Shown here in pieces: positions 48,990 to 60,949 of a stretch of 64,000 nucleotides of DNA. The notes under the pieces are model-generated. The model saw nothing but the letters and a program-made list of their open reading frames with translations, was not told where the DNA came from and searched no databases. Numbering within the stretch: position 1 is the stretch's first letter; every line of letters begins with the position of its first letter. The DNA is taken from contig NC_030677.2 in NCBI RefSeq assembly GCF_000004195.4, forward strand, positions 68,720,222 to 68,784,221. Direction: 5' to 3'. The position numbers were made by a program, and so were the translations under genes. Origin of the DNA: Xenopus tropicalis (Eukaryota; Chordata; Amphibia; Anura; Pipidae).

Positions 48990-51900
48990 CAAGTGTAACT
49001 TTGGTGTACAAAAATAACTTTACCTATTTTGAATTCATCAGAATGTGTACTTTCCAAAAATATATGGTTTTCTGGGGGTCACTGTATAGTTAGGGGGGGT
49101 TACTGCACATAATACACTGACAGGGGGCTCTGTATGCAAAAGCTGAGCTGGCAGGCGAGAAATCCTTATGCGCTATTTTCATTTTGGGGTCAGTACATAC
49201 CGCAGACTTTGGTATATCTATGCATATTGGGCATCAAACTGTTCAGTAGGCCTCTGGTGTTCCTATTTGGGGTGACTTGCCTTTGTACGCAAGAAATTGT
49301 GTGAGATAAATGCGGCAAATTGCAACATTTTTAGGCGATTTTCTGAAATGTCATAAAAACCGATAACTTTAGGAAAGCTTTGCGGCTTGGTACTTTGGTG
49401 TAGAAAGGACTCTTTACCCTTGTTGGATTTGTCAGAATGTGTACTTTCCAAAAATATATGGTTTTGTGGGGGTCTCTTTATAGTTAGGGGAAGTTTTGGC
49501 ACATAATACACTGACAGGGGGCTCTGTGTGCAAAAGCTGAGCTGGCAGGCGAGAAATCCTTATGCGCTATTTTCATTTAGGGTTCAGTACATACTGCAGA
49601 CTTTGGTATATCTATGCATATTGGGCATCAAACTGTTCAGTAGGCCTCTGGTGTTCCTATTTGGGGTGACTTGCCTTTGTACGCAAGAAATTGTGTGAGA
49701 TAAATGCGGCAAATTGCAACATTTTTAGGCGATTTTCTGAAATGTCATAAAAACCGATAACTTTAGGAAAGCTTTGCAGCTTGGTACTTTGGTGTAGAAA
49801 GGACTCTTTACCCTTGTTGGATTTGTCAGAATGTGTACTTTCCAAAAATATATGGTTTTGTGGGGGTCACTGTATAGTTAGGGGAAGTTTTGGCACATAA
49901 TACACTGACAGGGGGCTCTGTGTGCAAAAGCTGAGCTGGCAGGCGAGAAATCCTTATGCGCTATTTTCATTTAGGGTTCAGTACATACTGCAGACTTTGG
50001 TATATCTATGCATATTGGGCATCAAACTGTTCAGTAGGCCTCTGGTGTTCCTATTTGGGGTGACTTGCCTTTGTACGCAAGAAATTGTGTGAGATAAATG
50101 CGGCAAATTGCAACATTTTTAGGCGATTTTCTGAAATGTCATAAAAACCGATAACTTTAGGAAAGCTTTGCAGCTTGGTACTTTGGTGTAGAAAGGACTC
50201 TTTACCCTTGTTGGATTTGTCAGAATGTGTACTTTCCAAAAATATATGGTTTTGTGGGGGTCACTGTATAGTTAGGGGAAGTTTTGGCACATAATACACT
50301 GACAGGGGGCTCTGTGTGCAAAAGCTGAGCTGGCAGGCGAGAAATCCTTATGCGCTATTTTCATTTAGGGTTCAGTACATACTGCAGACTTTGGTATATC
50401 TATGCATATTGGGCATCAAACTGTTCAGTAGGCCTCTGGTGTTCCTATTTGGGGTGACTTGCCTTTGTACGCAAGAAATTGTGTGAGATAAATGCGACAA
50501 ATTGCAACATTTTTAGGCGATTTTCTGAAATGTCATAAAAACCAATAACTTTAGGAAAGCTCTGCAGATTGGTACTTTGGTGTAGAAAGGACTCTTTACC
50601 CTTGTTGGATTTGTCAGAATGTGTACTTTCCAAAAATATATGGTTTTGTGGGGGATCTGTATGGTTAGGGGAAGTTTTGGCACATAATACACTGACAGGG
50701 GGCTCTGTGTGCAAAAGCTGAGCTGGCAGGCGAGAAATCCTTATGCGCTATTTTCATTTAGGGTTCAGTACATACTGCAGACTTTGGTATATCTATGCAT
50801 ATTGGGCATCAAACTGTTCAGTAGGCCTCTGGTGTTCCTATTTGGGGTGACTTGCCTTTGTACGCAAGAAATTGTGTGAGATAAATGCGGCAAATTGCAA
50901 CATTTTTAGGCGATTTTCTGAAATGTCATAAAAACCGATAACTTTAGGAAAGCTTTGCGGCTTGGTACTTTGGTGTAGAAAGGACTCTTTACCCTTGTTG
51001 GATTTGTCAGAATGTGTACTTTCCAAAAATATATGGTTTTGTGGGGGTCTCTGTATAGTTAGGGGAAGTTTTGGCACATAATACACTGACAGGGGGCTCT
51101 GTGTGCAAAAGCTGAGCTGGCAGGCGAGAAATCCTTATGCGCTATTTTCATTTAGGGTTCAGTACATACTGCAGACTTTGGTATATCTATGCATATTGGG
51201 CATCAAACTGTTCAGTAGGCCTCTGGTGTTCCTATTTGGGGTGACTTGCCTTTGTACGCAAGAAATTGTGTGAGATAAATGCGACAAATTGCAACATTTT
51301 TAGGCGATTTTCTGAAATGTCATAAAAACCAATAACTTTAGGAAAGCTCTGCAGATTGGTACTTTGGTGTAGAAAGGACTCTTTACCCTTGTTGGATTTG
51401 TCAGAATGTGTACTTTCCAAAAATATATGGTTTTGTGGGGGATCTGTATAGTTAGGGGAAGTTTTGGCACATAATACACTGACAGGGGGCTCTGTGTGCA
51501 AAAGCTGAGCTGGCAGGCGAGAAATCCTTATGCGCTATTTTCATTTAGGGTTCAGTACATACCGCAGACTTTGGTATATCTATGCATATTGGGCATCAAA
51601 CTGTTCAGTAGGCCTCTGGTGTTCCTATTTGGGGTGACTTGCCTTTGTACGCAAGAAATTGTGTGAGATAAATGCGGCAAATTGCAACATTTTTAGGCGA
51701 TTTTCTGAAATGTCATAAAAACCAATAACTTTAGGAAAGCTCTGCAGATTGGTACTTTGGTGTAGAAAGGACTCTTTACCCTTGTTGGATTTGTCAGAAT
51801 GTGTACTTTCCAAAAATATATGGTTTTGTGGGGGTCACTGTATGGTTAGGGGAAGTTTTGGCACATAATACACTGACAGGGGGCTCTGTGTGCAAAAGCT

Positions 51901-52025
51901 GAGCTGGCAGGCGAGAAATCCTTATGCGCTATTTTCATTTTGGGTTCAGTACATACCGCAGACTTTGGTATATCTATGCATATTGGGCATCAAACTGTTC
52001 AGTAGACCTCTGGTGTTCCTTTTTG
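48990..52025. repeat. Satellite array A, ~394-bp unit
   Basis: The anchor ATTGGGCATCAAACTGTTCA followed by GTAGGCCTC recurs about every 394 bases (near 49227, 49621, 50014, 50408, 50802, 51195, 51589, 51982). Seven full units are nearly identical; a diverged part unit precedes them. Confidence 0.95.
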
Positions 52026-52375
52026 GGGTGATTTGTCTTTATCTGATCTTTATCAAGAAATTGTGAGAGATAAATGCGGCAAATTGCAACATTTTTATGC
52101 GATTTTCGAAATGTCATATAAATCTGCAAACTTAGGAAAGCTTTACAGCTTGGTACTTTGTAGCAATAAGAAATATTTACCCATTATAGATTCGGGGGGA
52201 TGTGTATTTTCCAAAAATATATGGCTTTCTGGGGTGAATGTACTTTTTTTGTAGCATTATCCCACATAAAGGATGTAAATGTGTTGATTTTGCAGGAAAT
52301 GCTGAAATGATAGATCATATGGGGGTATGTTCCCATTGGGGCCCCTACATGCCACATACTTAGGTAAACCTATAC
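52026..52375. repeat. Transition unit between arrays A and B
   Basis: Its first half resembles array A (GCGGCAAATTGCAACATTTT) and its second half array B (TTCTGGGGTGAATGTAC, ATGTAAATGTGTTGATTTTG). It shows that the two arrays descend from one ancestral unit. Confidence 0.85.
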
Positions 52376-54336
52376 ATATTGGGCATCAAACTGTTCAGTG
52401 GACCCCTGGCGTTCAAATTTAGGGTGTTTTATCTTGGTACCTAACACTATGTGGGAGATAAGATGCTGCAAAGTGGAAGCTTTGAGGGGATTTTTGGAAA
52501 TGTAATCAAAATTGCTAACTTTAGAAAAGCTGTGCGGCTTGGTACTTTGGAGTAGAAAGACATGGGTACCCATTTTAGATTCGGGGGAATGTGTACTTTC
52601 CAAAAATATATGACTTTCTGGGGTGAGCGTACTTTTTTGTAGCTTTATCCCACATATAATGATGTAAATGTGTTGATTTTGCAGGAGCTGAAATTACAGA
52701 AATGACAGTATATATGGGGGTATGTTCACATTGGGGCCCCTACATGCCACATACTTAGGTAAACCTATACATATTGGGCATCAAACTGTTCAGTGGACCC
52801 CTGGCGTTCAAATTCAGGGTGTTTTATCTTGGTACCTAATGCTATGTGGGAGATAAGATGCTTCAAAATGGAAGCTTTGAGGGGATTTTTGGAAATGTCA
52901 TCAAAATTGCTAACTTTAGAAAAGCTGTGCGGCTTGGTACTTTGGAGTAGAAAGACATGGGTACCCATTTTAGATTCGGGGGAATGTGTACTTTCCAAAA
53001 ATATATGGCTTTCTGGGGTGAGCGTACTTTTTTGTAGCTTTATCTCACATATAATGATGTAAATGTGTTGATTTTGCAGGAGCTGAAATGACAGAAATGA
53101 CAGTATATATGGGGGTATGTTCACATTCGGGCCCCTACATGCCACATACTTGGGTAAACCTATACATATTGGGCATCAAACTGTTCAGTGGACCCCTGGT
53201 GTTCAAATTCAGGGTGTTTTATCTTGGTACCTAATGCTATGTGGGAGATAAGATGCTTCAAAATGGAAGCTTTGAGGGGATTTTTGGAAATGTCATCAAA
53301 ATTGCTAACTTTAGAAAAGCTGTGCGGCTTGGTACTTTGGAGTAGAAAGACATGGGTACCCATTTTAGATTCGGGGGAATGTGTACTTTCCAAAAATATA
53401 TGGCTTTCTGGGGTGAGCATACTTTTTTGTAGCTTTATCTCACATATAATGATGTAAATGTGTTGATTTTGCAGGAGCTGAAATGACAGTAATGACAGTA
53501 TATATGGGGGTATGTTCACATTCGGGCCCCTACATGCCACATACTTGGGTAAACCTATACATATTGGGCATCAAACTGTTCAGTGGACCCCTGGCGTTCA
53601 AATTCAGGGTGTTTTATCTTGGTACCTAATGCTATGTGGGAGATAAGATGCTGCAAAGTGGAAGCTTTGAGGGGATTTTTGGAAATGTCATCAAAATTGC
53701 TAACTTTAGAAAAGCTGTGCGGCTTGGTACTTTGGAGTAGAAAGACATGGGTACCCATTTTAGATTCGGGGGAATGTGTACTTTCCAAAAATATATGACT
53801 TTCTGGGGTGAGCGTACTTTTTTGTAGCTTTATCCCACATATAATGATGTAAATGTGTTGATTTTGCAGGAGCTGAAATGACAGAAATGACAGTTCATAT
53901 GGGGGTATGTTCACATTGGGGCCCCTACATGCCACATACTTAGGTAAACCTATACATATTGGGCATCAAACTGTTCAGTGGACCCCTGGCGTTCAAATTC
54001 AGGGTGTTTTATCTTGGTACCTAATGCTATGTGGGAGATAAGATGCTTCAAAATGGAAGCTTTGAGGGGATTTTTGGAAATGTCATCAAAATTGCTAACT
54101 TTAGAAAAGCTGTGCGGCTTGGTACTTTGGAGTAGAAAGACATGGGTACCCATTTTAGATTCGGGGGAATGTGTACTTTCCAAAAATATATGGCTTTCTG
54201 GGGTGAGCGTACTTTTTTGTAGCTTTATCTTAGTGCTGGGCGGTATACCCGTAAAAACCGATCACCGGTGTTTTTTTTGAAACCGATATGTATTTTCTAC
54301 ATACCCCCATACCGGTGTGCTTGAATACTTCCGGGT

Positions 54337-54392
54337 GCGCACGTGACGTCAGCGCGCACGTGACGTCAGCGCGCACGTGACGTCAGCGCGCA
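54337..54392. repeat. Three tandem 17-bp units with E-box and CRE
   Basis: CGCACGTGACGTCAGCG is repeated three times. Each unit holds CACGTG overlapping TGACGTCA. Confidence 0.9.
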
Positions 54393-54483
54393 CACTCTAC
54401 AAAAGCGCCATCGCATTCAGAGTCGGATACCAATGTGAGCTGTCGGCGGTGGGGGTGCCTGGCAAGTAATTATATTTTATGTG

Positions 54484-54910
54484 AAGGGGATGGGGGGGTG
54501 TTATTTATGTGAAGGGGATGGGGGGGTTATACTTATGTGAAGGGGATGGGGTTGTGTTTGGGGGGGTTGTGATGTGGTGGGGTGGGTGGTTATATTTATG
54601 TGAAGGGGATGGGGGGCTGTTTGGGGTGGGGTGGGGGTGGGGTGGGGGGGGTGTGCGGATGGGGGGGTGTTTGGGGTGGGGGGGGTGTGTGCGGATGGGG
54701 GGTGTTTGGGGTGGGTTGGGGGGGAGTGTGCGGATGGGGGGGTGTTTGGGGTGGGGGGGTGCGTGCGGATGGGGGGGTGTTTGGGGTGGGGTGGGGTGGG
54801 GACGTGCGTGCGGGTGGGGGGGCTGCGTGCGGATGGGGGGGTGTTTGGGGTGGTGGGGGGGTGTTTGGGGTGGTGGGGGGGGTGCGGGTGGCGGGTGTTT
54901 GGGGTGGTCA
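54484..54910. repeat. G-rich minisatellite
   Basis: Units such as GCGGATGGGGGGGTGTTTGG recur at variable spacing over more than 400 bases, with nearly all G/T on the + strand. Strong G-quadruplex potential. Open frames of Gly/Val or Pro/Thr follow from composition. Confidence 0.9.
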
Positions 54911-57524
54911 CCTAATCATGCATGGGGAAAAAAAAATACCGTCAAATACCGTGATACCGATATAATTTTGAAAAATACCGTGATATAAATTTTTGGTCAT
55001 ACCGCCCAGCACTACTTTATCTCACATATAATGATGTAAATGTGTTGATTTTGCAGGAGCTGAAATGACAGAAATGACAGTATATATGGGGGTATGTTCA
55101 CATTCGGGCCCCTACATGCCACATACTTGGGTAAACCTATACATATTGGGCATCAAACTGTTCAGTGGACCCCTGGTGTTCAAATTCAGGGTGTTTTATC
55201 TTGGTACCTAATGCTATGTGGGAGATAAGATGCTGCAAAGTGGAAGCTTTGAGGGGATTTTTGGAAATGTCATCAAAATTGCTAACTTTAGAAAAGCTGT
55301 GCGGCTTGGTACTTTGGAGTAGAAAGACATGGGTACCCATTTTAGATTCGGGGGAATGTGTACTTTCCAAAAATATATGACTTTCTGGGGTGAGCGTACT
55401 TTTTTGTAGCTTTATCCCACATATAATAATGTAAATGTGTTGATTTTGCAGGAGCTGAAATGACAGAAATGACAGTTCATATGGGGGTATGTTCACATTG
55501 GGGCCCCTACATGCCACATACTTAGGTAAACCTATACATATTGGGCATCAAACTGTTCAGTGGACCCCTGGCGTTCAAATTCAGGGTGTTTTATCTTGGT
55601 ACCTAATGCTATGTGGAGGATAAGGTGCTACAAAGTGGAAGCTTTGAGGGGATTTTTGGAAATGTCATCAAAATTGCTAACTTTAGAAAAGCTGTGCGGC
55701 TTGGTACTTTGGAGTAGAAAGACATGGGTACCCATTTTAGATTCGGGGGAATGTGTACTTTCCAAAAATATATGACTTTCTGGGGTGAGCATACTTTTTA
55801 CTAGCTTTATCCCACATATAATGATGTAAATGTGTTGATTTTGCAGAAGCTGAAATGACAGTTCATATGGGGTATGTTCACATTGGGGCCCCTACATGCC
55901 ACATACTTAGGTAAACCTATACATATTGGGCATCAAACTGTTCAGTGGACCCCTGGCGTTCAAATTCAGGGTGTTTTATCTTGGTACCTAATGCTATGTG
56001 GGAGATAAGATGCTTCAAAGTGGAAGCTTTGAGGGGATTTTTGGAAATGTCATCAAAATTGCTAACTTTAGAAAAGCTGTGCGGCTTGGTACTTTGGAGT
56101 AGAAAGACATGGGTACCCATTTTAGATTCGGGGGAATGTGTACTTTCCAAAAATATATGACTTTCTGGGGTGAGCATACTTTTTACTAGCTTTATCCCAC
56201 ATATAATGATGTAAATGTGTTGATTTTGCAGAAGCTGAAATGACAGTTCATATGGGGTATGTTCACATTGGGGCCCCTACATGCCACATACTTAGGTAAA
56301 CCTATACATATTGGGCATCAAACTGTTCAGTGGACCCCTGGCGTTCAAATTCAGGGTGTTTTATCTTGGTACCTAATGCTATGTGGGAGATAAGATGCTT
56401 CAAAGTGGAAGCTTTGAGGGGATTTTTGGAAATGTCATCAAAATTGCTAACTTTAGAAAAGCTGTGCGGCTTGGTACTTTGGAGTAGAAAGACATGGGTA
56501 CCCATTTTAGATTCGGGGGAATGTGTACTTTCCAAAAATATATGACTTTCTGGGGTGAGCATACTTTTTACTAGCTTTATCCCACATATAATGATGTAAA
56601 TGTGTTGATTTTGCAGAAGCTGAAATGACAGAAATGACAGTTCATATGGGGTATGTTCACATTGGGGCCCCTAAATGCCACATACTTAGGTAAACCTATA
56701 CATATTGGGCATCAAACTGTTCAGTGGACCCCAGGCAATCATATTTAGGGTGTTTTATTTGGTTACTTTATGACCTGTACGAGATAAGATACTATAGACT
56801 GGAAGCTTTGAAGCGATTTTTAAAAAAAATCACAAATTTTGATAAAAACCAATAACTTTAGGAAAGCATTGCGACTTGATAGTTTGGAGTAGACAGACAG
56901 TTGTGCCTATTCTGTATTCCCCAGAATCTGTTCTTTCCAAAAATGTACAATTTTCTGGGATAAACCTTCTGTTAGTGGAATTTTGGCCTTGAAATCCAAA
57001 GTATGCAGTTTTTTTGGAGCAGTGCTTTGGGAATTTGGTAGTGTACTGCTGGGAGTTTTTGACCTATACAAGTGAGAAATCTCCATAAAACTATATATAT
57101 TTGGTATTGGCACGTTCAGGAGACATGGGACTTTCCAAATCAGTTGTATATTCGTGCATAAAATAATTTTTGTTTCTAGTATGTGTGATTATATTATGGA
57201 AAATTTGATTTTTTTTGCATTTTTAGACATTTAGAAGCCTATATCTTGTTACAGAATTGGAATTACACAAAAATTCTACCATATTTTGAAAGCTTAGGTT
57301 GTTCTGAAAAAAACGATATATTGTTTTCCTTGGTAAACTAAAAGTCCCCCCGAGGAAAGGCCCCTAAAGTGAAACAGTGCAAAATGTTCAAAAACTGTCT
57401 GGCAATACAAGTTCCGCTTTGACCAAAATGGCTGGCAGTAAAAGGGTTAAAGACCTTTATAACAAAACTGTACATTTTTCAATACATGGCCACAACCAGA
57501 GACAAGTGTGTACTTTTTTGTTGC

Positions 57525-57862
57525 AGAAACACTACTATATTTTATATAAATAAACTGCTGTGTAGCCACAAGGGCAGTCATTCAAGCTGAAAAAAAGGAG
57601 AAAAGACACAGGTTACATAAGCAGATAATTAATAAAAACTGTAGAATACAATGGGAATCTATGGATCATATGCTATCTGCTATGTAACCTAAGCATTTTC
57701 TCTTTTTTCAGTTTGATTGGTTGCTCCCATGGCTATACAGCAGCTTTGTCTATATATATTATAGTAGGGATTTGAAGTAAACACACAACTTTTACCAGTG
57801 CAGGGCAATTGTACATAATATTTCAATTACTACACTCATTCTTTGGTGTTACTGTTCCTTTA
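57525..57862. mobile_element. T2-like MITE, GGAACAGTAAC subfamily, copy 4, left end lost
   Basis: The right end GGTGTTACTGTTCCTTTAA (TTAA 57859-57862) and the inner foldback match 5258; the left terminal ~40 bases are absent. Confidence 0.7.
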
Positions 57863-58189
57863 ACACCAGGCCATGCCATTTGATTTCCAGGCCCTGCCCT
57901 GCCCTTTTATGACTAAAAGGTTTCTGGTTCTGATAAGATGATCTTAATTTGTGATAAGTCTTATGGCGGGTTTGTTCAAAATACATGTTTTAAACAATAT
58001 GAAGCAAAAGGAAAACAAGAAGCTTAGTTTATGGCATTTCAAGAGCAATGACATACTGGACTAGTTCAGGCATTTTGGGCCCAAGAATTTGGTGCCACAG
58101 GCAGCTTCTAAAACTTGACCTATGGACTTGCAGTAAATCACCTACAAGCTCTGGTGAATGCATTTGTAAGGGTCTGAAAATGCTGCAGT

Positions 58190-58434
58190 TAGGGTTGCCA
58201 CCCAGCAATTATTTCACCGACACTAGCTAGGGCCAGTATTACAAATTTACAGTCAATGTAATTACCCCTAACTGTTCTACCTGTCCCAGACTTTTCAGCC
58301 AACCATGTACAGCTCCCTGACTCTCCTCCAATGCATCCATTCCCCACCCTGATCCCTCTACTCTCTGCTCCTGTGACTTCACTGCCCCCCTCCACACAGA
58401 CCAGTTAGGTGCCACTGGAAAGGTAGCAACCCTA
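58190..58434. mobile_element. hAT MITE, TAGGGTTGCCACC termini, perfect 8-bp duplication
   Basis: TAGGGTTGCCACCC and AAGGTAGCAACCCTA are inverted ends; GCTGCAGT is duplicated at 58182-58189 and 58435-58442. Confidence 0.9.
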
Positions 58435-58736
58435 GCTGCAGTCCACTTATCCAGGTAACTAATGACTGATGGGCATTTGAAGGCAAATGACATGTTAGCC
58501 AATGTAGATAGTTTCATGTGTTACATTTTTTTGCAATTTAAAAAGGCAGTTACCAACACTCAGTGAGCTCATGTCTTTACCCTTACAATCTATGATCTAT
58601 GAATAAAAGTATCAAATGGAACAGATGGTAGATTTTATATTCTGAGACACTTCCAGGTATGAAAATGGGGTGGGTGGATTTTAAAGCCTTTGTTACCATG
58701 TCACTCACATACCTCTAGGCAACAAAGGTGTAGGGC

Positions 58737-59049
58737 AGCGATACCCAACCAGTAGGTGGTGAGTAACATGTTGCTTACCAACCCCTTGGATATTGTTCTT
58801 AGGTGCCCCCAAACCAGGTAGTTATTTTTGAATTACTGACTTGGTGGCAAGTTTTGCTTGAATAAAAACAAGATTTACTACCAAATAAAGCCTCCTGTAA
58901 GCTGAGTCTAGTGTGCATAGAGGCTACATAATAGCCAGTCTTAGCCCTTATTTGGCACCTCCATGAACTTTTATGATGCTTAAGTTGCTCTCTAAGACTT
59001 TTTACATTTGACTGTGACTCACGAGTAAGAAAGGTTGGGAAACCAGTGG
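58737..59049. mobile_element. hAT-like MITE with CCCAACC/GGTTGGG ends
   Basis: CAGCGATACCCAACCAGTAG and AAAGGTTGGGAAACCAGTG are inverted in their inner part. The interior (GCAACATGTTGC-like, CTTATTTTTGAATT-like) is a familiar frog dispersed repeat. No clean target duplication seen. Confidence 0.5.
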
Positions 59050-59184
59050 CTCCTGAGGTGTATGTTGCAACAGTCACACCAGACATTTATCTGAATGTGT
59101 GGGATTAACTTGTTTTGCAGGCTTTTATAACACACAAAACAGGTAATGTGGTTTTGTAGTAGTTAAATATAAGCCATGACATTA

Positions 59185-59701
59185 GGATGCCAAAGGGGTT
59201 TTAACATCCCAAATACTATGGTAATACTGTGCATATTAGGCATCAATGTTTATAAGACACATGGCATTCATATTCAGGGTGTTTTATCTTATCTAATAGA
59301 ACATGTGGAAGATAAGATGCCAAAACGTTGAAAGTTTCAGTTCATTATTATAAAGTTAATAAAAGTGGCAACTGCATTATGCCCAACTTCCCCTGGCGAT
59401 GGTAATGATGCTGAAATTCTGGGAAAAAAATGCTACATTAAAGGAAATAATACATGCCAATTGTGCTTGAAATTGCACTTTGCTCATTGCAGTCATAAAT
59501 GACCCCTTTTGTTAGTGCATCCTTGCAGTCCAAATTGTGCTGATTTCTGGACTTTAAAATTATGTTGTTCACCCGCTGGAGTGGGCTGTAAGATCTGTAC
59601 TAGTCACTAATTTTCATATGCATATTTGGTATACGAACATTTGAGACATGAGTCAGTTGTATTTTTGTGCATGAATTAAAACATATGTCGTAAAGAGTTA
59701 A
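59185..59701. mobile_element. Decayed relative of the 9.3-kb element, right part
   Basis: GTGCATATTAGGCATCAATG and TTCATATTCAGGGTGTTTTA match the satellite anchor region; GAGTCAGTTGTATTTTTGTG matches the single-copy right end at 57137. It ends GTAAAGAGTTAA, like the right terminus. One unit only, with no array. Confidence 0.65.
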
Positions 59702-60123
59702 AGGTATTCTAACCTGTGTTATGACCTTTGTTTTATTGTGCATAAGAGTAGTCAAATTCAAATGACCAAACAATGTTTTTTTGCGTTTAAGAGCACAGTT
59801 CCCTGGAAAACAGTGGATTAAAAAAAAATTGTGTTGATTACAGTTTTAATGATTATCTAAAATGTATAACTTTTTTGGCATTCATTTTTTTTTATTACTT
59901 TTATAGTTTCAGGTTTAGATAAACAAGTAAGAAGGCAGTTAAGATTGACTCATATCCCTTATTCATTCAGTTCTATTTTATTGTTTTAAATAAACAAGAG
60001 GTTCTTATATGTAAGTGGGTTGTTAAAATTGATGGTTCTAAAAATGTTAACCTATACCCGACCCTACCCTGCACTTTAAAACCCACTCCCACCTAAATTG
60101 ATTTCTGCAGCCCTAACTGGGAC

Positions 60124-60391
60124 TAGGGTTGCCACCTGCCTGGTTTTGACCCGGACAGTCCAGTTTTTGGGAGGGCTGTCTGGATCAAAACTCCCTGCCT
60201 GGTTTTCTAAATAAGGGAAACTGGGCAGGGCTTTCTTAGGTTGACAGTGGCGCTCGGCCCATTGGAGATTGCTACGTCATAACCCCACCCCTGGCATAAT
60301 TGACCATGTCTCTGACACCGTCCCGCCCCTGTGACATCACCAACCATCGCCCCCCACCCAGGTTTCCCCCAGTCAGAAGGTGGCAACCCTA
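60124..60391. mobile_element. hAT MITE, TAGGGTTGCCACC termini, second copy
   Basis: TAGGGTTGCCACCTGCC and AAGGTGGCAACCCTA are inverted. Flanks ACTGGGAC (60116-60123) and CCTGGGAC (60392-60399) agree at 7 of 8 positions. Confidence 0.8.
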
Positions 60392-60949
60392 CCTGGGACC
60401 CTACTCAACCTGAACCTGCTACCTGACATCACATAGCTTCTATTGTAACTATAACTCACTTGGCCACAAGTTTCAGAACCCCCTACACAGGATTTTTTAA
60501 TCTTTGTAAGAGATTACAATTAAGTTAAATTACAATTTTTGATAAATAGAAAAATAACATTTTATAATGACAATAATAATATAATATAATTTTATAATGA
60601 CATTTAAATAAGAGTCTTGGTTATTACAAAACATTGTAATAGCTGTATCTGTGGTACCATAATAAATATGCATTAACAAATGCATCACATTCTTTCTTAT
60701 GAGCATAAATGACAGTGGCCCATAAGTGCCTCAAGTTGAATCTGATATTAGGCAACATTTATGTACAAAGAAAAGTTTTAGCCTATAGGTACAGCCTGCA
60801 TGCAGAAGAGGGTGGGATGGTCTATTTGTGTTGGGAAAACATGTTTTTTTTTTTCAAAAAGAGCTTCTCCAGCAGAATCCTGCATTGAAATTTGTTTTTC
60901 AAAAAAACTTTTTTGTGTTTAATTTTGAAATTTCAAATGGAGTAGCTAT

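Larger units (their letters stand above)
54231..55014. mobile_element. hAT MITE inside satellite array B
   Basis: TAGTGCTGGGCGGTATACCC and GGTCATACCGCCCAGCACTA are inverted termini. CTTTATCT is duplicated exactly at 54223-54230 and 55015-55022, while neighbouring array units carry it once. The 8-bp duplication and TAGTGCTGGG ends fit hAT. Internally it holds a CACGTGACGTCA triplet and a long G-rich minisatellite. Confidence 0.93.
52376..56720. repeat. Satellite array B, ~395-bp then 385-bp unit
   Basis: The anchor ATTGGGCATCAAACTGTTCA followed by GTGGACCCC recurs near 52379, 52774, 53169, 53564, 53959, 55145, 55540, 55926, 56311 and 56706. The last units are ~10 bases shorter because one of the paired ATGACAGAA repeats is lost. 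The unit at 53959 is split by a hAT MITE. Confidence 0.95.
48165..57450. mobile_element. 9.3-kb TTAA-bounded element with hairpin cluster and two satellite arrays
   Basis: TTAACTCTTTTACTGCCA at the left end is inverted at the right end (GGCAGTAAAAGGGTTAA), and both edges carry TTAA. That target points to the T2/Kolobok or piggyBac-type group. Order: six hairpins (48171-48428), T-rich and CA-rich low complexity (48495-48800), array A of ~394-bp units, a transition unit, array B of ~395-bp then 385-bp units, then ~740 bases of single-copy right end. No transposase frame is present, so it would depend on one supplied in trans. I do not recognise a named family. Confidence 0.65.

Noticed and set aside
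54501..54988. Gly/Val-rich and Pro/Thr-rich frames
   Set aside because: Artefacts of the G-rich minisatellite.
52376..56720. Open frames of 60-126 codons on both strands, repeated in each satellite unit
   Set aside because: They recur only because the units are almost identical, the period is not a multiple of three in all units, and no family is recognised. No evidence for selection on protein.
49000..56720. CRISPR-like regular repeats
   Set aside because: The ~394-bp units are contiguous satellite repeats without spacers, in vertebrate DNA.
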